Part shown: one piece after another, positions 23,238 to 34,933 of the stretch | Layout: each line of letters begins with the position of its first letter | Position numbering within the stretch: position 1 is the first letter of the stretch | Origin: Pyrenochaeta sp. MPI-SDFR-AT-0127 | Taxonomy: Eukaryota > Ascomycota > Dothideomycetes > Pleosporales > Cucurbitariaceae | NCBI GenBank assembly: GCA_020747015.1 | Contig: JAGTJM010000051.1 | Coordinates: 1-64,000 of the forward strand | DNA length: 64,000 nucleotides | Direction of reading: 5' to 3' | Program-made: the position numbers and the translations under genes | Notes under the pieces: model-generated | Databases searched by the model: none | Seen by the model: the letters and a program-made list of their open reading frames with translations, nothing else | What the model was told of the DNA's origin: nothing

Positions 23238-24704
23238 ATGACCGCCGCCATGGCAGCCCGAGGCTCCCTCTCAGCTCTACGCAACCTTGCGCCGGCCGGT
23301 TCGCGCTGCATTCAATCCCCTCTGCGATCATTCTCCTCGACACAGCCGGCCTGCAACACCATGGACGCAGCGGCGTTTGGCGAACAGCACATTGCGAAGG
23401 GCATCGGCCGCCTCACCAAGCATGTCTTCGAGGACGGCAAGGGCTCCTTCATCACCACCGACAAAGGCGTCAAGCTGCTCGACCTCACGGCTGGCATTGG
23501 CGTCGTCAACCTCGGCCACTGCCATCCCAAAGTCAGCGCCGCCGCTGCAGCACAATGCAACAAGATTACGCACGCCCAGGTCAACATTGGCTTCAGTGCC
23601 GCCCAAATCGCCCTTCTCAAGGAGCTGATTCCCATCCTCCCACACCAGTCGCTCGACACCGTCTTCCTCTGGAACTCGGGCGCCGAGGCCGTCGAAGCAG
23701 CCGTCAAGCTCGCACGCGCCGCAACCAAGAAACCCAACGTCATCGTCATGCAGGGCTCCTACCACGGCCGCACGAATGCGACAGCCTCGATGACGCGCTC
23801 CAAAACGGTCTACGGCGAGGGCCACGGCCCGTTGATGGGTGGTGTCTTCGCAAGCGCCTTTCCATACTACAGCCAGTTTGGCGGTGCCACCCCAGACACC
23901 CCGACCGAAGAGCTCGTGAACCAGGCGCTCCTGCAGATGAAGTTCACGCTGCAGCAGCAGACCTCACCCTCCGACACCGCCGCCATCATTCTGGAGCCTG
24001 TGCTGGGCGAAGGAGGCTATGTTCCTGCACCTCCCGCGTTCCTGCATGGCCTACGCAAAATCTGCGACGAGAACGGCATCCTCCTCATCGTCGACGAAGT
24101 ACAATCAGGCATGGGCCGCACAGGAAATATGTGGTTCATAGAGCAGTCCGGCGTGCGACCAGATATTCTCGTCTTCGCCAAGGGCATCGCCAATGGCTTC
24201 CCGCTGTCTGGCATAGCCAGTTCAAGGAAACTCATGGATCTCCAGAAGCCCGGGTCCATGGGTGGCACATACGCTGGCAACGCGGTTGCATGCGCTGCCG
24301 CCAAAGCAGTAATCGAGGCATTTCGCGAAGAGAAGATTCTCGATAACGTGGCTGCCCGCTCCAAACAACTCTTCTCCTTTCTCCACGACCTCAAATCGTC
24401 AGGTACGAAGGCTGGCAACCTCATAGAGGACATTCGTGGGAGCGGCCTTATGGTGGGAGTACAATTCGCAAATCCAGAACTACAACGCGACTCGTCAAAC
24501 ACTGCTTCATGGAACGCACAAGCTCAACCGCAGTTAGGCCCTAAGATTGTCCAAGAGTGTGTCAAGCGTGACATGCTCCTTCTTAGCACCTCCATTTTCG
24601 ATGTCCTTCGCTTCATTCCTCCACTGACTATCAGCGAAGAAGAATTAACCCAGGGCTGTAATATCTTCAAAGAGTCGTTAGAGGCCGTTGCAAAGGACTT
24701 ATAA
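23238..24704 (+). CDS. Class III PLP-dependent aminotransferase, probably mitochondrial
   Basis: Single exon, 488 residues. The N-terminus is Arg/Ser/Ala-rich without acids (to about residue 40, with RSFSST), as in mitochondrial presequences. Class III landmarks are all present: GIGVVNLGHCHPKV, the LWNSGAEAVEAAVKLAR phosphate loop, SYHGRT, the IVDEVQSGMGRTG segment with the ring-binding Asp286, and Lys315 in FAKGIANGFPLSG for the PLP Schiff base. The C-terminal part has RGSGLMVGVQF and RFIPPLTIS. The nearest known groups are 4-aminobutyrate/beta-amino acid and acetylornithine-type transaminases, and I cannot separate these from sequence alone. Codon use is more GC-rich than the neighbours, consistent with high expression and a core gene. 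Confidence 0.93.
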   Translation: MTAAMAARGSLSALRNLAPAGSRCIQSPLRSFSSTQPACNTMDAAAFGEQHIAKGIGRLTKHVFEDGKGSFITTDKGVKLLDLTAGIGVVNLGHCHPKVSAAAAAQCNKITHAQVNIGFSAAQIALLKELIPILPHQSLDTVFLWNSGAEAVEAAVKLARAATKKPNVIVMQGSYHGRTNATASMTRSKTVYGEGHGPLMGGVFASAFPYYSQFGGATPDTPTEELVNQALLQMKFTLQQQTSPSDTAAIILEPVLGEGGYVPAPPAFLHGLRKICDENGILLIVDEVQSGMGRTGNMWFIEQSGVRPDILVFAKGIANGFPLSGIASSRKLMDLQKPGSMGGTYAGNAVACAAAKAVIEAFREEKILDNVAARSKQLFSFLHDLKSSGTKAGNLIEDIRGSGLMVGVQFANPELQRDSSNTASWNAQAQPQLGPKIVQECVKRDMLLLSTSIFDVLRFIPPLTISEEELTQGCNIFKESLEAVAKDL

Positions 24705-26453
24705 CCCAATTGTAACCCAGGGAAATGGCGTAGGAGTAAATAGTGAAGTTTGAAGTAACAATAGTTATACGTTCAAGTTTTGTTTCCCACAGACTTGTAT
24801 TCAGCTTGCAGTCTCACCTGCATTAGTATTCTCCTTCTGAGTTCGGATTGCAATGTTCCAAAAGTCCAAGACCTCCTAATCTAGTCGGCTTCATCGTTTC
24901 TAGATTATCACTACCAATTCTTGTGCGTTCTGGACCCTGTCTAACACGATGGACAAATGCATAACATTGAATACTAGATCCAGTATGGAATCGAGTCCGT
25001 CCAACGTAGTTCGGAACAAGGTAGCGTTCGCCGAAAGTCGATGAAACAGTCTTTATGACCGTACCGATACCCTTTACAGTTCGGCTTAGAGGAAGGTTTT
25101 CATCCACGAATTGGTCTGCTCAAAGTGGTGAAAGTGCTCTGCGATATCCTGATCTTCGGTCTATGCAGCATAGCAAAAGTCCATCCTTGTTCGGTGTATT
25201 GAGCCGAGTCCTCTTGGGCGGCAAGGAGCAAGACTCTGTTCAGCTATTCCAGTGTGCTTCCCGTTGGCCTCGACAGATGCTGTCATACGCTGTTTGGAGT
25301 CAGCTGGTTCACAAGCGCACACAACAATCCTGGGATTCCCCTCCTCGGTTTGAGTACCCTGACACCACTAATGACCTTTTAAAATGTTTTAGACACATCA
25401 TGGTACGCGTCAATCATTTCTTGGACTTGTTCGCGAATGTGTAAATAATGTACTCGGATGCACAATGGCCCAAGTGGACCATTTCACAATGTTTCGATAT
25501 GGGCTGGTTGTAGAACCTTGCGAACGAACAGTCACCTAGGCTGTAGTGCAGTGGCGAAGGCTTAATACCACAGCGCAAGTCATGAACGTCCCAGGCCCGG
25601 CAAAATCGAGACTTGACGCCCGAAAAAAACAAAAAGGCCAAGAAGACAAGATATTAGTACCCAGGATCGAGCGTCACGATCCACAGTCCCATGCTCACTT
25701 CACTGCTGCCACCAAGCCAATACTCGCATGGCGCAGACATTTGTCATACGTCATGAGCCCTTTGGATTGGGCTAGAGCGATTACTAGGGAAACACTTTGA
25801 TATTCGTCGGGGGCGCACACGTCCTGTAAGCCTTTAGGCGCTGAAGGTAGACTTAAGTAGACGGGCTCAAGACTTTCGCGTGGCTTTGGACATAATCTGG
25901 CCAGATCTAACTTGGCATTAGTGATTCTCCAAAGCAGTGGGAAGAAGTTGATTTTTCAGACGTTGCATAATCTCAAAGACATTTGCCGAGAACGAAGATT
26001 GGCACCGTTGGAGAAGCTGGCCTACGACTGCAGCGTAACGCCAGGGACTGCAAGGCGAAGTGCATATTGAGTGCATAATGGATGGACATGCTTCGAACAG
26101 TTATGCTACGAAGATAATTACGATTGTATAGAATATCTATGGGAAGGATAATACCAACAGAACTAGTCTTTCTACAGACAGAACCGAATTTCAAAATCTC
26201 GCAAAGCACTCTACAGGATTCAGTAAGTCAACAACTTCGCTCTCCCTCTAATGTGGCAGAAGTGGATGAGCCGACAACAATTCTTATCTATCCGAGAGAT
26301 TTCACACTCATACTTAACGAACCAACACAGGCTAAAACGACAATTCCTGCCACTGCCAATCCCACTGTTTCATACGACTAGTTCGATCCTGAGCATCTCC
26401 CCCATCGAAACAGACTCACTATCATCCTCCAATCATGATACCATACAAGCTCG
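24705..26453. other. Intergenic region, no gene seen
   Basis: Frames of up to 129 codons occur (for example 25055-25444 plus), but none has family motifs or typical composition, and none could be extended by splicing. Confidence 0.45.
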
Positions 26454-27035
26454 TCACCAGCCACGTCGCGAACCATGGTCTTGTCGTGAGTATGGATTCA
26501 CCAACGCTGGTCTCATTTGTACTCTCTCTGGTCTTCCCAGATAGTCCTTTCGCACTGCGTTCCCATATTCATCCATGTGGCCTTGAGCAAGGCTTGAGTT
26601 TGTCACCGCTCTTGCGCTCATGATGGAACCCATTGCACTGATCTCGCTCGCCCTCGCACTTTTGGTCACTTGACGAGCACTCTTCTCACTAGCTCTTGCC
26701 GCTCGACCCGATGCGTGGGCTGCGTCTACAGATGCTTTGGCAGACACAGCAGAAGGCAGAAGAGCGGCTACTGTGGCGACAGTGGTCAGTCCTGACCAGA
26801 GGGACTTCTTGTGGTACCATTCTTTATCTTTCTTACTTGCCGCAGGTCTCGGCGGGGGTGGTAGCCTGCGATGATGGTCTGAGTGGTTCGAGACGGAGCG
26901 AGATCGGGACCTGGATGGAGAGCTTTCCCGAGAGTCTTGGGGAGGTCGTGTTTGTTGAGGACGACCACGCATTTCAGGTTCGTACTCATCGCGTGGAGCA
27001 AACCGAACGCGAGAGTTGCTGCGAGGGCGAGACAT
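26454..27035 (-). CDS. Protein of unknown function, S/R-rich with one hydrophobic segment
   Basis: Single exon, 193 residues from ATG at 27035. Residues 1-60 are Arg/Ser/Pro-rich (SRSRSRS near 41-47), followed by PPPPRP and a Lys-rich stretch. Residues about 78-99 are hydrophobic (LWSGLTTVATVAALLPSAV), probably a membrane segment. Residues about 100-150 are Ala/Ser-rich with short repeats (ASxxAxxAS), likely a helix. The basic tail ends DHGSRRGW. No family recognised. The frame is unlikely to be a shadow because there is no competing gene on the other strand and composition is strongly biased in this frame. Confidence 0.62.
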   Translation of the reverse strand: MSRPRSNSRVRFAPRDEYEPEMRGRPQQTRPPQDSRESSPSRSRSRSVSNHSDHHRRLPPPPRPAASKKDKEWYHKKSLWSGLTTVATVAALLPSAVSAKASVDAAHASGRAARASEKSARQVTKSARASEISAMGSIMSARAVTNSSLAQGHMDEYGNAVRKDYLGRPERVQMRPALVNPYSRQDHGSRRGW

Positions 27036-28030
27036 GTCGATTATACAAGGGTAGGATGGCGTAGTGCACCAGAGAGTGTTCCGGCGGCCCGATGGTGGTG
27101 CTCGTCGTTTGACGAGACTTGCAATGTAATCACATTCGAGGACGCTGTTAGGTCACCATCTAGGATCCACGTTCTCTTATATGTTTCAGCACAATGTGTC
27201 AAATGCCAGCACATAATTCAGGCGCTTTCTCGGACCCTCAAAACCTGCTCGACGTGCGAGCATCATATCAAATGGAACAACCACGATCGTCATCATAGTC
27301 CGCCGTTGGGCATCAGTTTTCTCGATCGATTGGACAGATTAGGCTATGTACCGGCTTTGGCGAGGGCGCAGGTGAGGCGGTCATCCGGGACTCCCTGGTT
27401 ATCAGATCGTACGACAGCAAGATTGGCCGTGTATAGCCCGACGGCGCTCTTCTACATAGGACTTATTCGTGACAAGAAACGCCGTTTCAATACTCATTCA
27501 GCACGGTAGAAGATAAATGCTAGCCTCGTGTATTTGAATACACAAGTGACCTATCTGGCAGTGAAAGTTCCGTTGTGTAGAGACTAGCTGCAGATAACCG
27601 TTTTTGTGCGTGACGTTGTAGTGTTCGGGGAACATCCTTGCATCCACAACGTCGAAGGAATAAGTTTGCCCCACGATCGCAAGATCCGAATGACGTCAAC
27701 AAACCCTTCGAAAAAAGAAATGACAGGGAACGGCTGCAGGGAAGACTGATTGTTACATGGTCGTAACATCTGAATCGCAAGATTGTGGTTCATCTGGCAG
27801 AAATAGCATTGCGTGATCCTTGTCAAATCGACAAGCCTACTGAGGGATTGTGATAGGTAGTGAGCATTACTCAGTATAGACGAGCGTTTTTTAAAGGTGG
27901 CTTAGAAGTTCTCGGCAAAGTAGGGCATTATATTAACAGTCCCTGAGTACTGCCAGCTATTACCCAATATCACCAGCGTCCAAGTGTGCTAACCCAAAGA
28001 CGCAGGTTAGACCGTGCAGCGTACTTTACG
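27036..28030. other. Intergenic region, no gene seen
   Basis: No supported gene on either strand. A further TGACGTCA core occurs at 27691-27698, more than 600 bases from the nearest start codon, so its meaning is unclear. Confidence 0.45.
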
Positions 28031-29101
28031 CTAGTCCTTGTAGACCCTGACTTTGTAGTCATCCGTCCACCTATCCTCAATGATAACTAGCTGCGTGTCT
28101 TGGGTGCGCTTGAAGTACCCGCTGTGCCCATCGTCTTCTGTATAATCATCCTTATCAATGTCCTTGAAGCCCTCTTTCGCAATTGATCTAGGTACAATTG
28201 CCAAGCTCTTTCCTATTAAGAGTGTTAGTAAAATGAATTCATTAAGAAAAACCACACAAGTGCATACCATTTATCGATCTATCGCTCGCAACTCTCATCA
28301 TACATCCAGCGACATCCTCCTGCTCTCCAAACTCAATGCCATGATCGATGAGCCACTGTTCATACTCTTTGGTCCGAATAGCGCTCTTGATCCAGCACGG
28401 TGCGACATAGTTGATACGGATGCCCTGTTCCCAAGAAGACCGGCGTGCTGTACGCATAAAGCCACGAAGGCCGTATTTTGTCGCTGTGTATTCCCAATTA
28501 CCCTAGCAAATGTTAACACGAATTCTAGTAGAAGTAGATAGACATTATATACCGGCGAATCAATCCAAGCAACCATACTTCCAGTAATTATGAAACAACG
28601 GTCTCTCTCCTCGCTCTCTTTTTGTTTTCGCCAGTAATGAACGGCTAGCTTCCATGTATAGAAGCTCCCCCTCAAATTGACTTCCACAATGTTCAGATCT
28701 GGTTTTGTGGGCTCGCCGTTTGGATCATCCAGGTTCCAAAGACTATCTCCTGAACTCCTGCTGATGCCTGCATTTGCGATGACGACGTCAATGGCTCCAA
28801 ATTTCTTCATTGCAGTTTCAAACATGTTCTTTTGCTGGTCCCAATCTCGGATGTCAACCTCGACAAAGATGCTTCGTTCATCCCCATACTTTTGGTTGAG
28901 CTCTGCAGACAGCTCATAGCCGCGCTTGTTCACATCGGCGATGGTCACAAATGCGCCGGAGTCTGCAAAGTGACGAACGCATGTTTCCCCCATGCCATTG
29001 GCGCCACCTGTTATTATAACAGATTTACCCTTTAGTTTGGCATGATCAATAGGAACTGTATGGTCGATTGGACCAGTGTATTCGTATCGTGCGATTGGCA
29101 T
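28031..29101 (-). CDS. Short-chain dehydrogenase/reductase (SDR)
   Basis: Minus-strand exons 29101-28553, 28502-28268 and 28212-28031; introns of 50 and 55 bases; 321 residues. The ATG at 29101 (MPIARYEYTGPIDH) is preferred to one 48 bases upstream. Rossmann motif TGGANGMG at 31-38, acidic residue after beta2 in IADVN (suggests NAD over NADP), NAG in VIANAGIS, Ser175 in IITGSM, and Tyr188/Lys192 in YTATK, which appears only after the first splice. The third exon adds a hydrophilic tail ending KVRVYKD. It oxidises or reduces an alcohol/ketone; 15-hydroxyprostaglandin dehydrogenase-type SDRs are the nearest group I can name. It is transcribed divergently from the monooxygenase at 29751, so the two are probably co-regulated. 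Confidence 0.9.
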
Positions 29102-29750
29102 GATTGAAGCTGCTTTTGGAGTCCTGGATAGGGGCGTGGAATCACACAATGTAGGTCAAAGCCTTAGAGCAGAATGCAGGTCAGATATCAGAGCATCTGC
29201 TCATATGACAGCGGACAGGATCTACACTACATAATGCTCGGAGTTAGTCCGCCATTCCGTTCTCCCACTAATTCCCAATGGCGGGGAGCTGTGCGGTTGT
29301 TCGTACCGGAGCTCGGCCGAACTAAGCTTGGCTGCTGGGGTTGCGGTTATCCCAATTCGGCCATGCCGGAATGGCTTCTGATTCCTGCCGAACGTTTATC
29401 ACTCGACTTGCCGAGAGGCGACGTGCACTCACGCGAACCCTAAAGTAGTAGACGCGGGGTTGTTTACGCGGAACCGTACACGGTTGGGCCCTCGGAACAC
29501 TGCAAGAAGTTGTCGCGGCGAAGGCGGTGATTTGATCTCGGCAAGCAATGGCCTTGCACTTTGTGCAGCTGGATCGCGTGCTTAACATTCGACACCGGTA
29601 GTACTTGGTGTGCTTTCCCCTGCAGCGGCTAGTGAGCTGGAAATACAAAGTGTCTAGGTCGTCTTTGATTCGAACTTTCAATCTCTACACTTTTGCATTC
29701 GCTTTCCATGATACCCGTTGGCCCTTTGCTCCAACAATAGCTCCTCTACA
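29102..29750. promoter_or_regulatory. Divergent promoter between SDR and BVMO, with CGG-type inverted motifs
   Basis: 649 bases shared by two divergent genes. It contains the palindrome TCGGCCGA at 29313-29320 and a CGG-N5-CCG inverted pair at 29358-29368 (CGG then CCATG then CCG), plus several single CGG triplets. Zn2Cys6 dimers bind CGG inverted or everted repeats, and such a regulator is encoded 2 kb away at 32026-34300. Binding is inference. Confidence 0.45.
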
Positions 29751-31881
29751 ATGACGGCCTTTTTAGACTTTTCCCCTGCGCCCAGCGCGCAACTGAAGCA
29801 ACCGTTCGTGACCGCTAAAGCCCCAACGACAGAAGGCGAGATTCCACAAGTCAATGGGCATCCGCCATCAAGATCAGTTGCCAATGGCACTCAAACCAAC
29901 GGTACTCATACCAATAGTACTCAGAAGAATGGCGTTACAAACGGCGTCCACAACACGGCTTCGGATCCTTTCAAGCTCGCATCAGAATATGCATATACAC
30001 CACGAAAGCTAAAAGTATTTACCATCGGCGCAGGCTTCTCGGGTCTGCTGATGGCGCACAAATTCCAGCATCGATTCCCTGAAATGCAAGACATTGTCGA
30101 GCACACCATATTCGAGGCCCACCATGAAGTTGGAGGCACTTGGTAAGCCAAAACATATATACTGATAATAGATAGTTGCTTACCTCTGCAGGCTTGTTAA
30201 CAATTATCCTGGCGTGCAATGCGATGTACCAGCACATATCTACGCCTTCCCATTTGACCCGAATCCAGAGTGGACACGATTCTATGCGAGCGGGGCCGAG
30301 ATTCTGGAATATTTCAAGAAAACCGTACGAAAGTGGAACCTTGACCGCGATTTGCAACTAAACACAAAGGTTGTTGGTGCGAAATGGCATGATTCGGAGG
30401 AAGTGTGGTGCGTGGAGCTGGAAAACACAAAAAGCCAAGAGAGGAGAAAAGAGTGGTGCCATGTCCTAATCTCAGGGCAAGGTGTGCTTGTGTAAGTCTG
30501 GCCCAGCATTTGAGTTTCAGAGCGTTAATCGCAAGCGCAGGCACGAGAACTGGCCCAAAATCCCTGGATTCGAAAATTTCAAAGGCCATGTTACGCACTC
30601 GGCTCGATGGGACCACGACTTTGACTATTCGAATAAGCGCATCGCGGTCATCGGAAATGGATCTTCAGGCATCCAGATTGTCCCGCAAATGGCAAAGCTG
30701 CCAGGAACGACCGTTCAGAACTTCATTCGAAGTGGTGCATGGGTGTACTATCGTGCGCCACCATCAAAGCACATGGGCCGCGAAGTTGATGATCCCAACC
30801 CGGCGTACACAGATGCTGAGAAAGAGCAGTTCCGCGACCCGGAACGCCATCAAGCATACCGAAAAGGGATTGTTTCACGGACAAACAAATCGTTCTACAT
30901 CTTCATGCGAGGCGAGAGCAATAAGAAGGGCATGGAGGCCGCCACCGCACAAATGTCGGAGAAGTTAGGCCACGACAAGCGGCTATGTGATATGCTCATA
31001 CCAAAATGGGAACTCGGCTGCAGGAGGATCACGCCGGGTCCAGGCTACCTTGAATCCTTTTTGAGGGATAATTGTGACTGTACCAACAGCCCAACCGTAC
31101 GCATTACTGAAAATGGAGTGCAAACCGCTGATGGGAAGACTTTTGAGTGTGACGTCAGTAAGTGGAACACGCATCGCTGTTATCATTTTTCCATGCACTA
31201 ACTTTGTCTCAGTCGTCTGTGCAACCGGTTTTGATGTCTCACATCGACCGCGGTATCCAATGATCGGCCAGAATAATGTCAATCTGCGTGAAAAGTGGGC
31301 CGAAGATCCAGAGTCATATCTCTCGGTCATGACGCCAGACTTTCCGAACTACTTCATGGTAAGTAATATACAATAACAAGATAAAGGTTGTCTCGAAGCT
31401 GACATTCATCTAGATGATGGGTCCAAACTGTCTAGGAGGCCACGGCTCGCTCGTAGAATCGCTTAATTGGACTGGCGACTACTTCATCAAGTGGATCAAG
31501 AAAATGGCAGACGAGGATATCAAATGCATTACACCAAAGAGAGAGAAAGTAGACGCTTTCATGCGCTATCAAGATGAAGTCCATAAGACCCTTGTGTGGT
31601 CCGGTGGTTGCTCCTCGTGGTACAAGCGAGGCCGGGTCGACGGAAGAGTAACAGCACTTTTCGGTGGTTCAGCACAGCTATTCAATAGAATGCTGGGAGA
31701 CATTCGGGGTGAGGACTTCGACATCACATACAGGACAACAAATCCTTGGCGCTTCATGGGCAACGGATTCACCGAATTCGAGATGAAGGACGACGCTGAT
31801 CTTTCATGGTACGTTGAAATCGCCGAAGAAGCACTAGGGAAAGGACCTGAGAGAAATGGCGTTGCGAATGGCAAGCACTGA
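29751..31881 (+). CDS. FAD/NADPH-dependent Baeyer-Villiger type monooxygenase (module 1)
   Basis: Exons 29751-30142, 30192-30491, 30541-31157, 31213-31358 and 31414-31881; introns 49-55 bases; 640 residues. Start at 29751 (MTAFLDFSPAPS); an in-frame ATG 33 bases upstream is less likely. FAD-binding GAGFSG at 93-98, the VGGTW segment split by intron 1, the BVMO fingerprint FKGHVTHSARW at 244-254 (FxGxxxHxxxW), the NADPH Rossmann motif GNGSSGIQ, and CATGFDVS near the third junction. Near the end is FMMMGPNCLGGHGS. Such enzymes insert oxygen next to a ketone to form an ester or lactone; they are cytosolic. Odd feature: residues 44-67 are an Asn/Gly/Thr repeat of unknown role before the catalytic core. 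It is divergent from the SDR and convergent with the regulator gene. Confidence 0.92.
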
Positions 31882-32025
31882 AACAATGAATTAACCTTCA
31901 AGTGATGTAGTGATAGATACATATACATAAACCATATTCAAACCTCCTGTATTCAGCAAGCAAGACTCAGTGCCGTCACAAGGACTAACACGAACCTCTT
32001 CAGACGTGTGAAGCAATTCGAAACC

Positions 32026-34300
32026 TCATGTTGCATCAAAGATCATGTCTGAGAAGCCAAAGGTGTAGTCAGTGAAGGGATCGAATAGATCTTGATATTG
32101 TGCGAGCAGTGTCCCGTGAAAGAGTTCATTGTCCGGCGATGGGAATCCTTTGGTTGCCATACCGAGTTCACGACCCGACACAAGACTCTCTGCGATGCCT
32201 CCAGTAGATTTCGAAACGAATGGAAAAAATCGCATCCAGTCGAAGTCCTTGTCTGCATTTGAATTTCCACCGTTCGGTAGACTACTCAGATCTTGCGGCT
32301 GTGAAATGTCGGCGCTTAATGCGTGACTTGCACCCCCGAGATTGACATGGTCAATGTCAGCGTTTGTAGAAGGTTGCGGTCCTCGAAGTCGTTCAAAGCC
32401 TTGTGCAATGACGTTAGCCGATGCCCACATTTTTTGTAACTCTTTGACAGCAATTGAAAGGATATCGAGATCCTCATTTGCCGATTTGCTGAGATGGGGA
32501 ATCCGACAGGCTTGTAGAAGCGCAATGAATGCAGTGCCAACATGCCAGCATGTAATGGCCATCAGAAAGCGGGAGTTCCCGCGAGCGAGAATGTCTCGCA
32601 GGATCCTAGCTGTGCATGAGGCTGCTATTATAGCCGGCGGTAGTGCTTGCGGTAGTTGGCCTCCAGAGCGCTTTAGGTGCAGGATAATGATGGTTGTCAG
32701 ATAAAATAGGTGTAGCTGATGCACATCGCGATCGAAATTTTCTGTCCGAGCTGTATTAATCGACAGCCGTAGACGAGCTGGTAGAGAGTGTACCCAAGCG
32801 ATAAGCTCCTCCCGCAGTTCGTTTTGCAGTGATCCTGAGTTGGCATTTGACTTGAGAAGAACTTTGGCAATGCGGCCAATGATTGCACAAAGTCGGACCC
32901 AGTATACGAAGATTTCTCCATGGTGCTGGCTTTGTGCATCAGAAGGGAAGTCAGCCAGAGATGGCTCCTGGATATTACAGTCGTCGGGGTCGATGACGAC
33001 TGGCTTGCTCTGACAAAGAGACGTGAGACGTTCACGGGCCTGAATGTGATCAGCAAATGCTAAAGCACGCTACTGTTTTAAACAGTAAGTCATTTCTTCC
33101 TGGTTCCATGCTGTACTGGCGCATTATTACATAAATAGAATTAAATAACTTACGAAAGCTGTCCACCAGATTCTCCTTCGCAGTCCGAGCTTTAGACGCT
33201 CTCTACTTGGATCATTCGCGCTTGGTTCTCGGTGTATATTCATTTGCTGAGCATGTCTGATAATAACTGAAGTCCACCACCATGATCTAAGATATTGAAA
33301 AAAAAGTCAATAAAAGGTTCGTAGTGCCTCACGCTAGAAACACTTACGAATGACGGTGGACTCTGCTTGGCGACTGTGGTGCCCACCAGTAGAAAAGACA
33401 GAGGGCTTGGAGGGCCATTATCTCATCTGATTCCTCGTCATCGTAGAAGATGGTCCTTGCACGTTTGTAGTAGACCTCAGGCCCATCATGAGGCAGCAAA
33501 GGAGGTTGAATGTGACTGCTTGCTAGTGCTAGAGAATTTGCTAGCAGGGGAGATCGCGCAATGTCGGATGCTAAGGTGCTACGGTCTAGCACTGGACACC
33601 AAGGGTAGCAGAACTCAAAGTATGTGTCCGTAAAAATCTGTTCGAGATCAGGGCGGAGGTCAGAGCAATATCGATGTTCCAGCTGGGCCACTAATGCCTG
33701 GTTTTCCGCGTCGAATTGATTCTCTTGCGCATATACCTGCAAGAAGCCCGTATCCACATCCCCATTCTGTGTAGGAGTGGTTTCTGCAATACCGGTGATT
33801 ATGCGTTCCCGTTGAGCTATCGGCGAGTCATTACTATTAGAGGGTGCTTGGAATATGCTTTGGGTAGACACGTTTGCCCTAACATTGCCTGGCTGCGGAT
33901 TCTGCAGTGAGAACGAAGAGTGGTGAGACCGCCGGGGGCTTGCAGAGACGATAGGTTCTTGCATGATTTGGCTCGGAGTGCATTCCTGGTATGTAGCATT
34001 TCCCACCATTAGAGCGTCCACGCTGCTTGCAATAGCATCCGCGTCTTGCTCAAATCGAGCTACTGTTCCGTCTTCAGCGCTTCTTTTCCGCCTCCTCTCA
34101 CGTTTTGACGGACGAATGTGACATTCTTTCCCAACCGTAAAGCAATTCTTGCAAGTGTCATGACCATTGTTCTTTTGTTGTTGAAGGTCGCATTTGATTT
34201 TCTTTGCATGGCAAGTAAAACAGACCAAGTCTGCACGCTTTCTTTTCGCAGTTGTTGTTGAATAATGTTGCCAGTTTTCTGATGTCACTTTCTCCGACAT
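32026..34300 (-). CDS. Zn2Cys6 transcription factor with fungal-specific regulatory domain
   Basis: Minus-strand exons 34300-33348, 33286-33154 and 33039-32026; introns of 61 and 114 bases; 699 residues. The zinc cluster has Cys at 27, 30, 37, 50, 53 and 60 (CFTC, KIKC, CKNC, KEC), followed by a basic stretch KRERRRKR. The middle region has YCSDLRPDLEQIFTDTYFEFCYPWCPVLD, and splicing yields QMNIHRE then LRRRIWWTAF joined to ARERLTSLCQ. These are hallmarks of the Fungal_trans domain. It is a nuclear DNA-binding regulator, probably a CGG-repeat dimer. Its position next to the BVMO, with no other regulator in the window, makes it the prime candidate for controlling module 1 and perhaps module 2. 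Confidence 0.92.
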
Positions 34301-34933
34301 GATCGCGATGCGGAGCGATGCCGGGACGATGGATTATGAACAATCGCAAAGACCCCTTTGGATGGCGATAAAGTGTGGAGGTTGCACAGTAAGACAGCAG
34401 ATGGGCAAGGCGTGTAGTGTAGATTAAGATCGCTTTCGAGGTCAGGCATAACTGGGCGGTCTGCATTACATGGGAGAGTCGGCGATGCGCGTTGGTTGTT
34501 CGTGAAGTGCTTCTCGGCCTGATCCGAGGTTCGATGTTAGCGTCAAATACCCACTAGCCGCATACAGACACTTCACTCATTCTTGGCACAGTGGTTCGAC
34601 ACCGCCTTCAATATCACTTTGAAAAAATAGCGTTTAACAATTAAGTGAGATCTACTGTTATGCAATTCTTTGTCCGGATTTGCCCTTGAGTTCCACCGGG
34701 GTGTAGTGTGAGCATTAATTATGCAATATGAGCTGTGACTGACCAAGCCTGAGCTCGTCGCGAGCCAAGGTATTGTACCTGATTCGTGCCTGATCAACAT
34801 GGGGGAGGTCTGAAATCGGGCTTAAATTAGTTTGAAGGGATGTGAGGTGTCCAGGGAGCTCCCCTCTCCTGGGAGCTTTTCTCCTCAGATCCTTTCTCTC
34901 CACAATGCCTTTTCCTCCTAGGATGCCTGCGCT

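Noticed and set aside
23555..24346. Long open frame (263 codons) on the plus strand
   Set aside because: It is a shifted-frame shadow of the GC-rich aminotransferase gene, with Arg/Pro/His-rich composition and no motif.
25055..25444. 129-codon plus frame
   Set aside because: No motif, no homologous feel and no splice partners.
26883..27509. 208-codon open frame on the plus strand
   Set aside because: It overlaps the better supported minus-strand gene at 26454-27035; low-information composition and no family motif.
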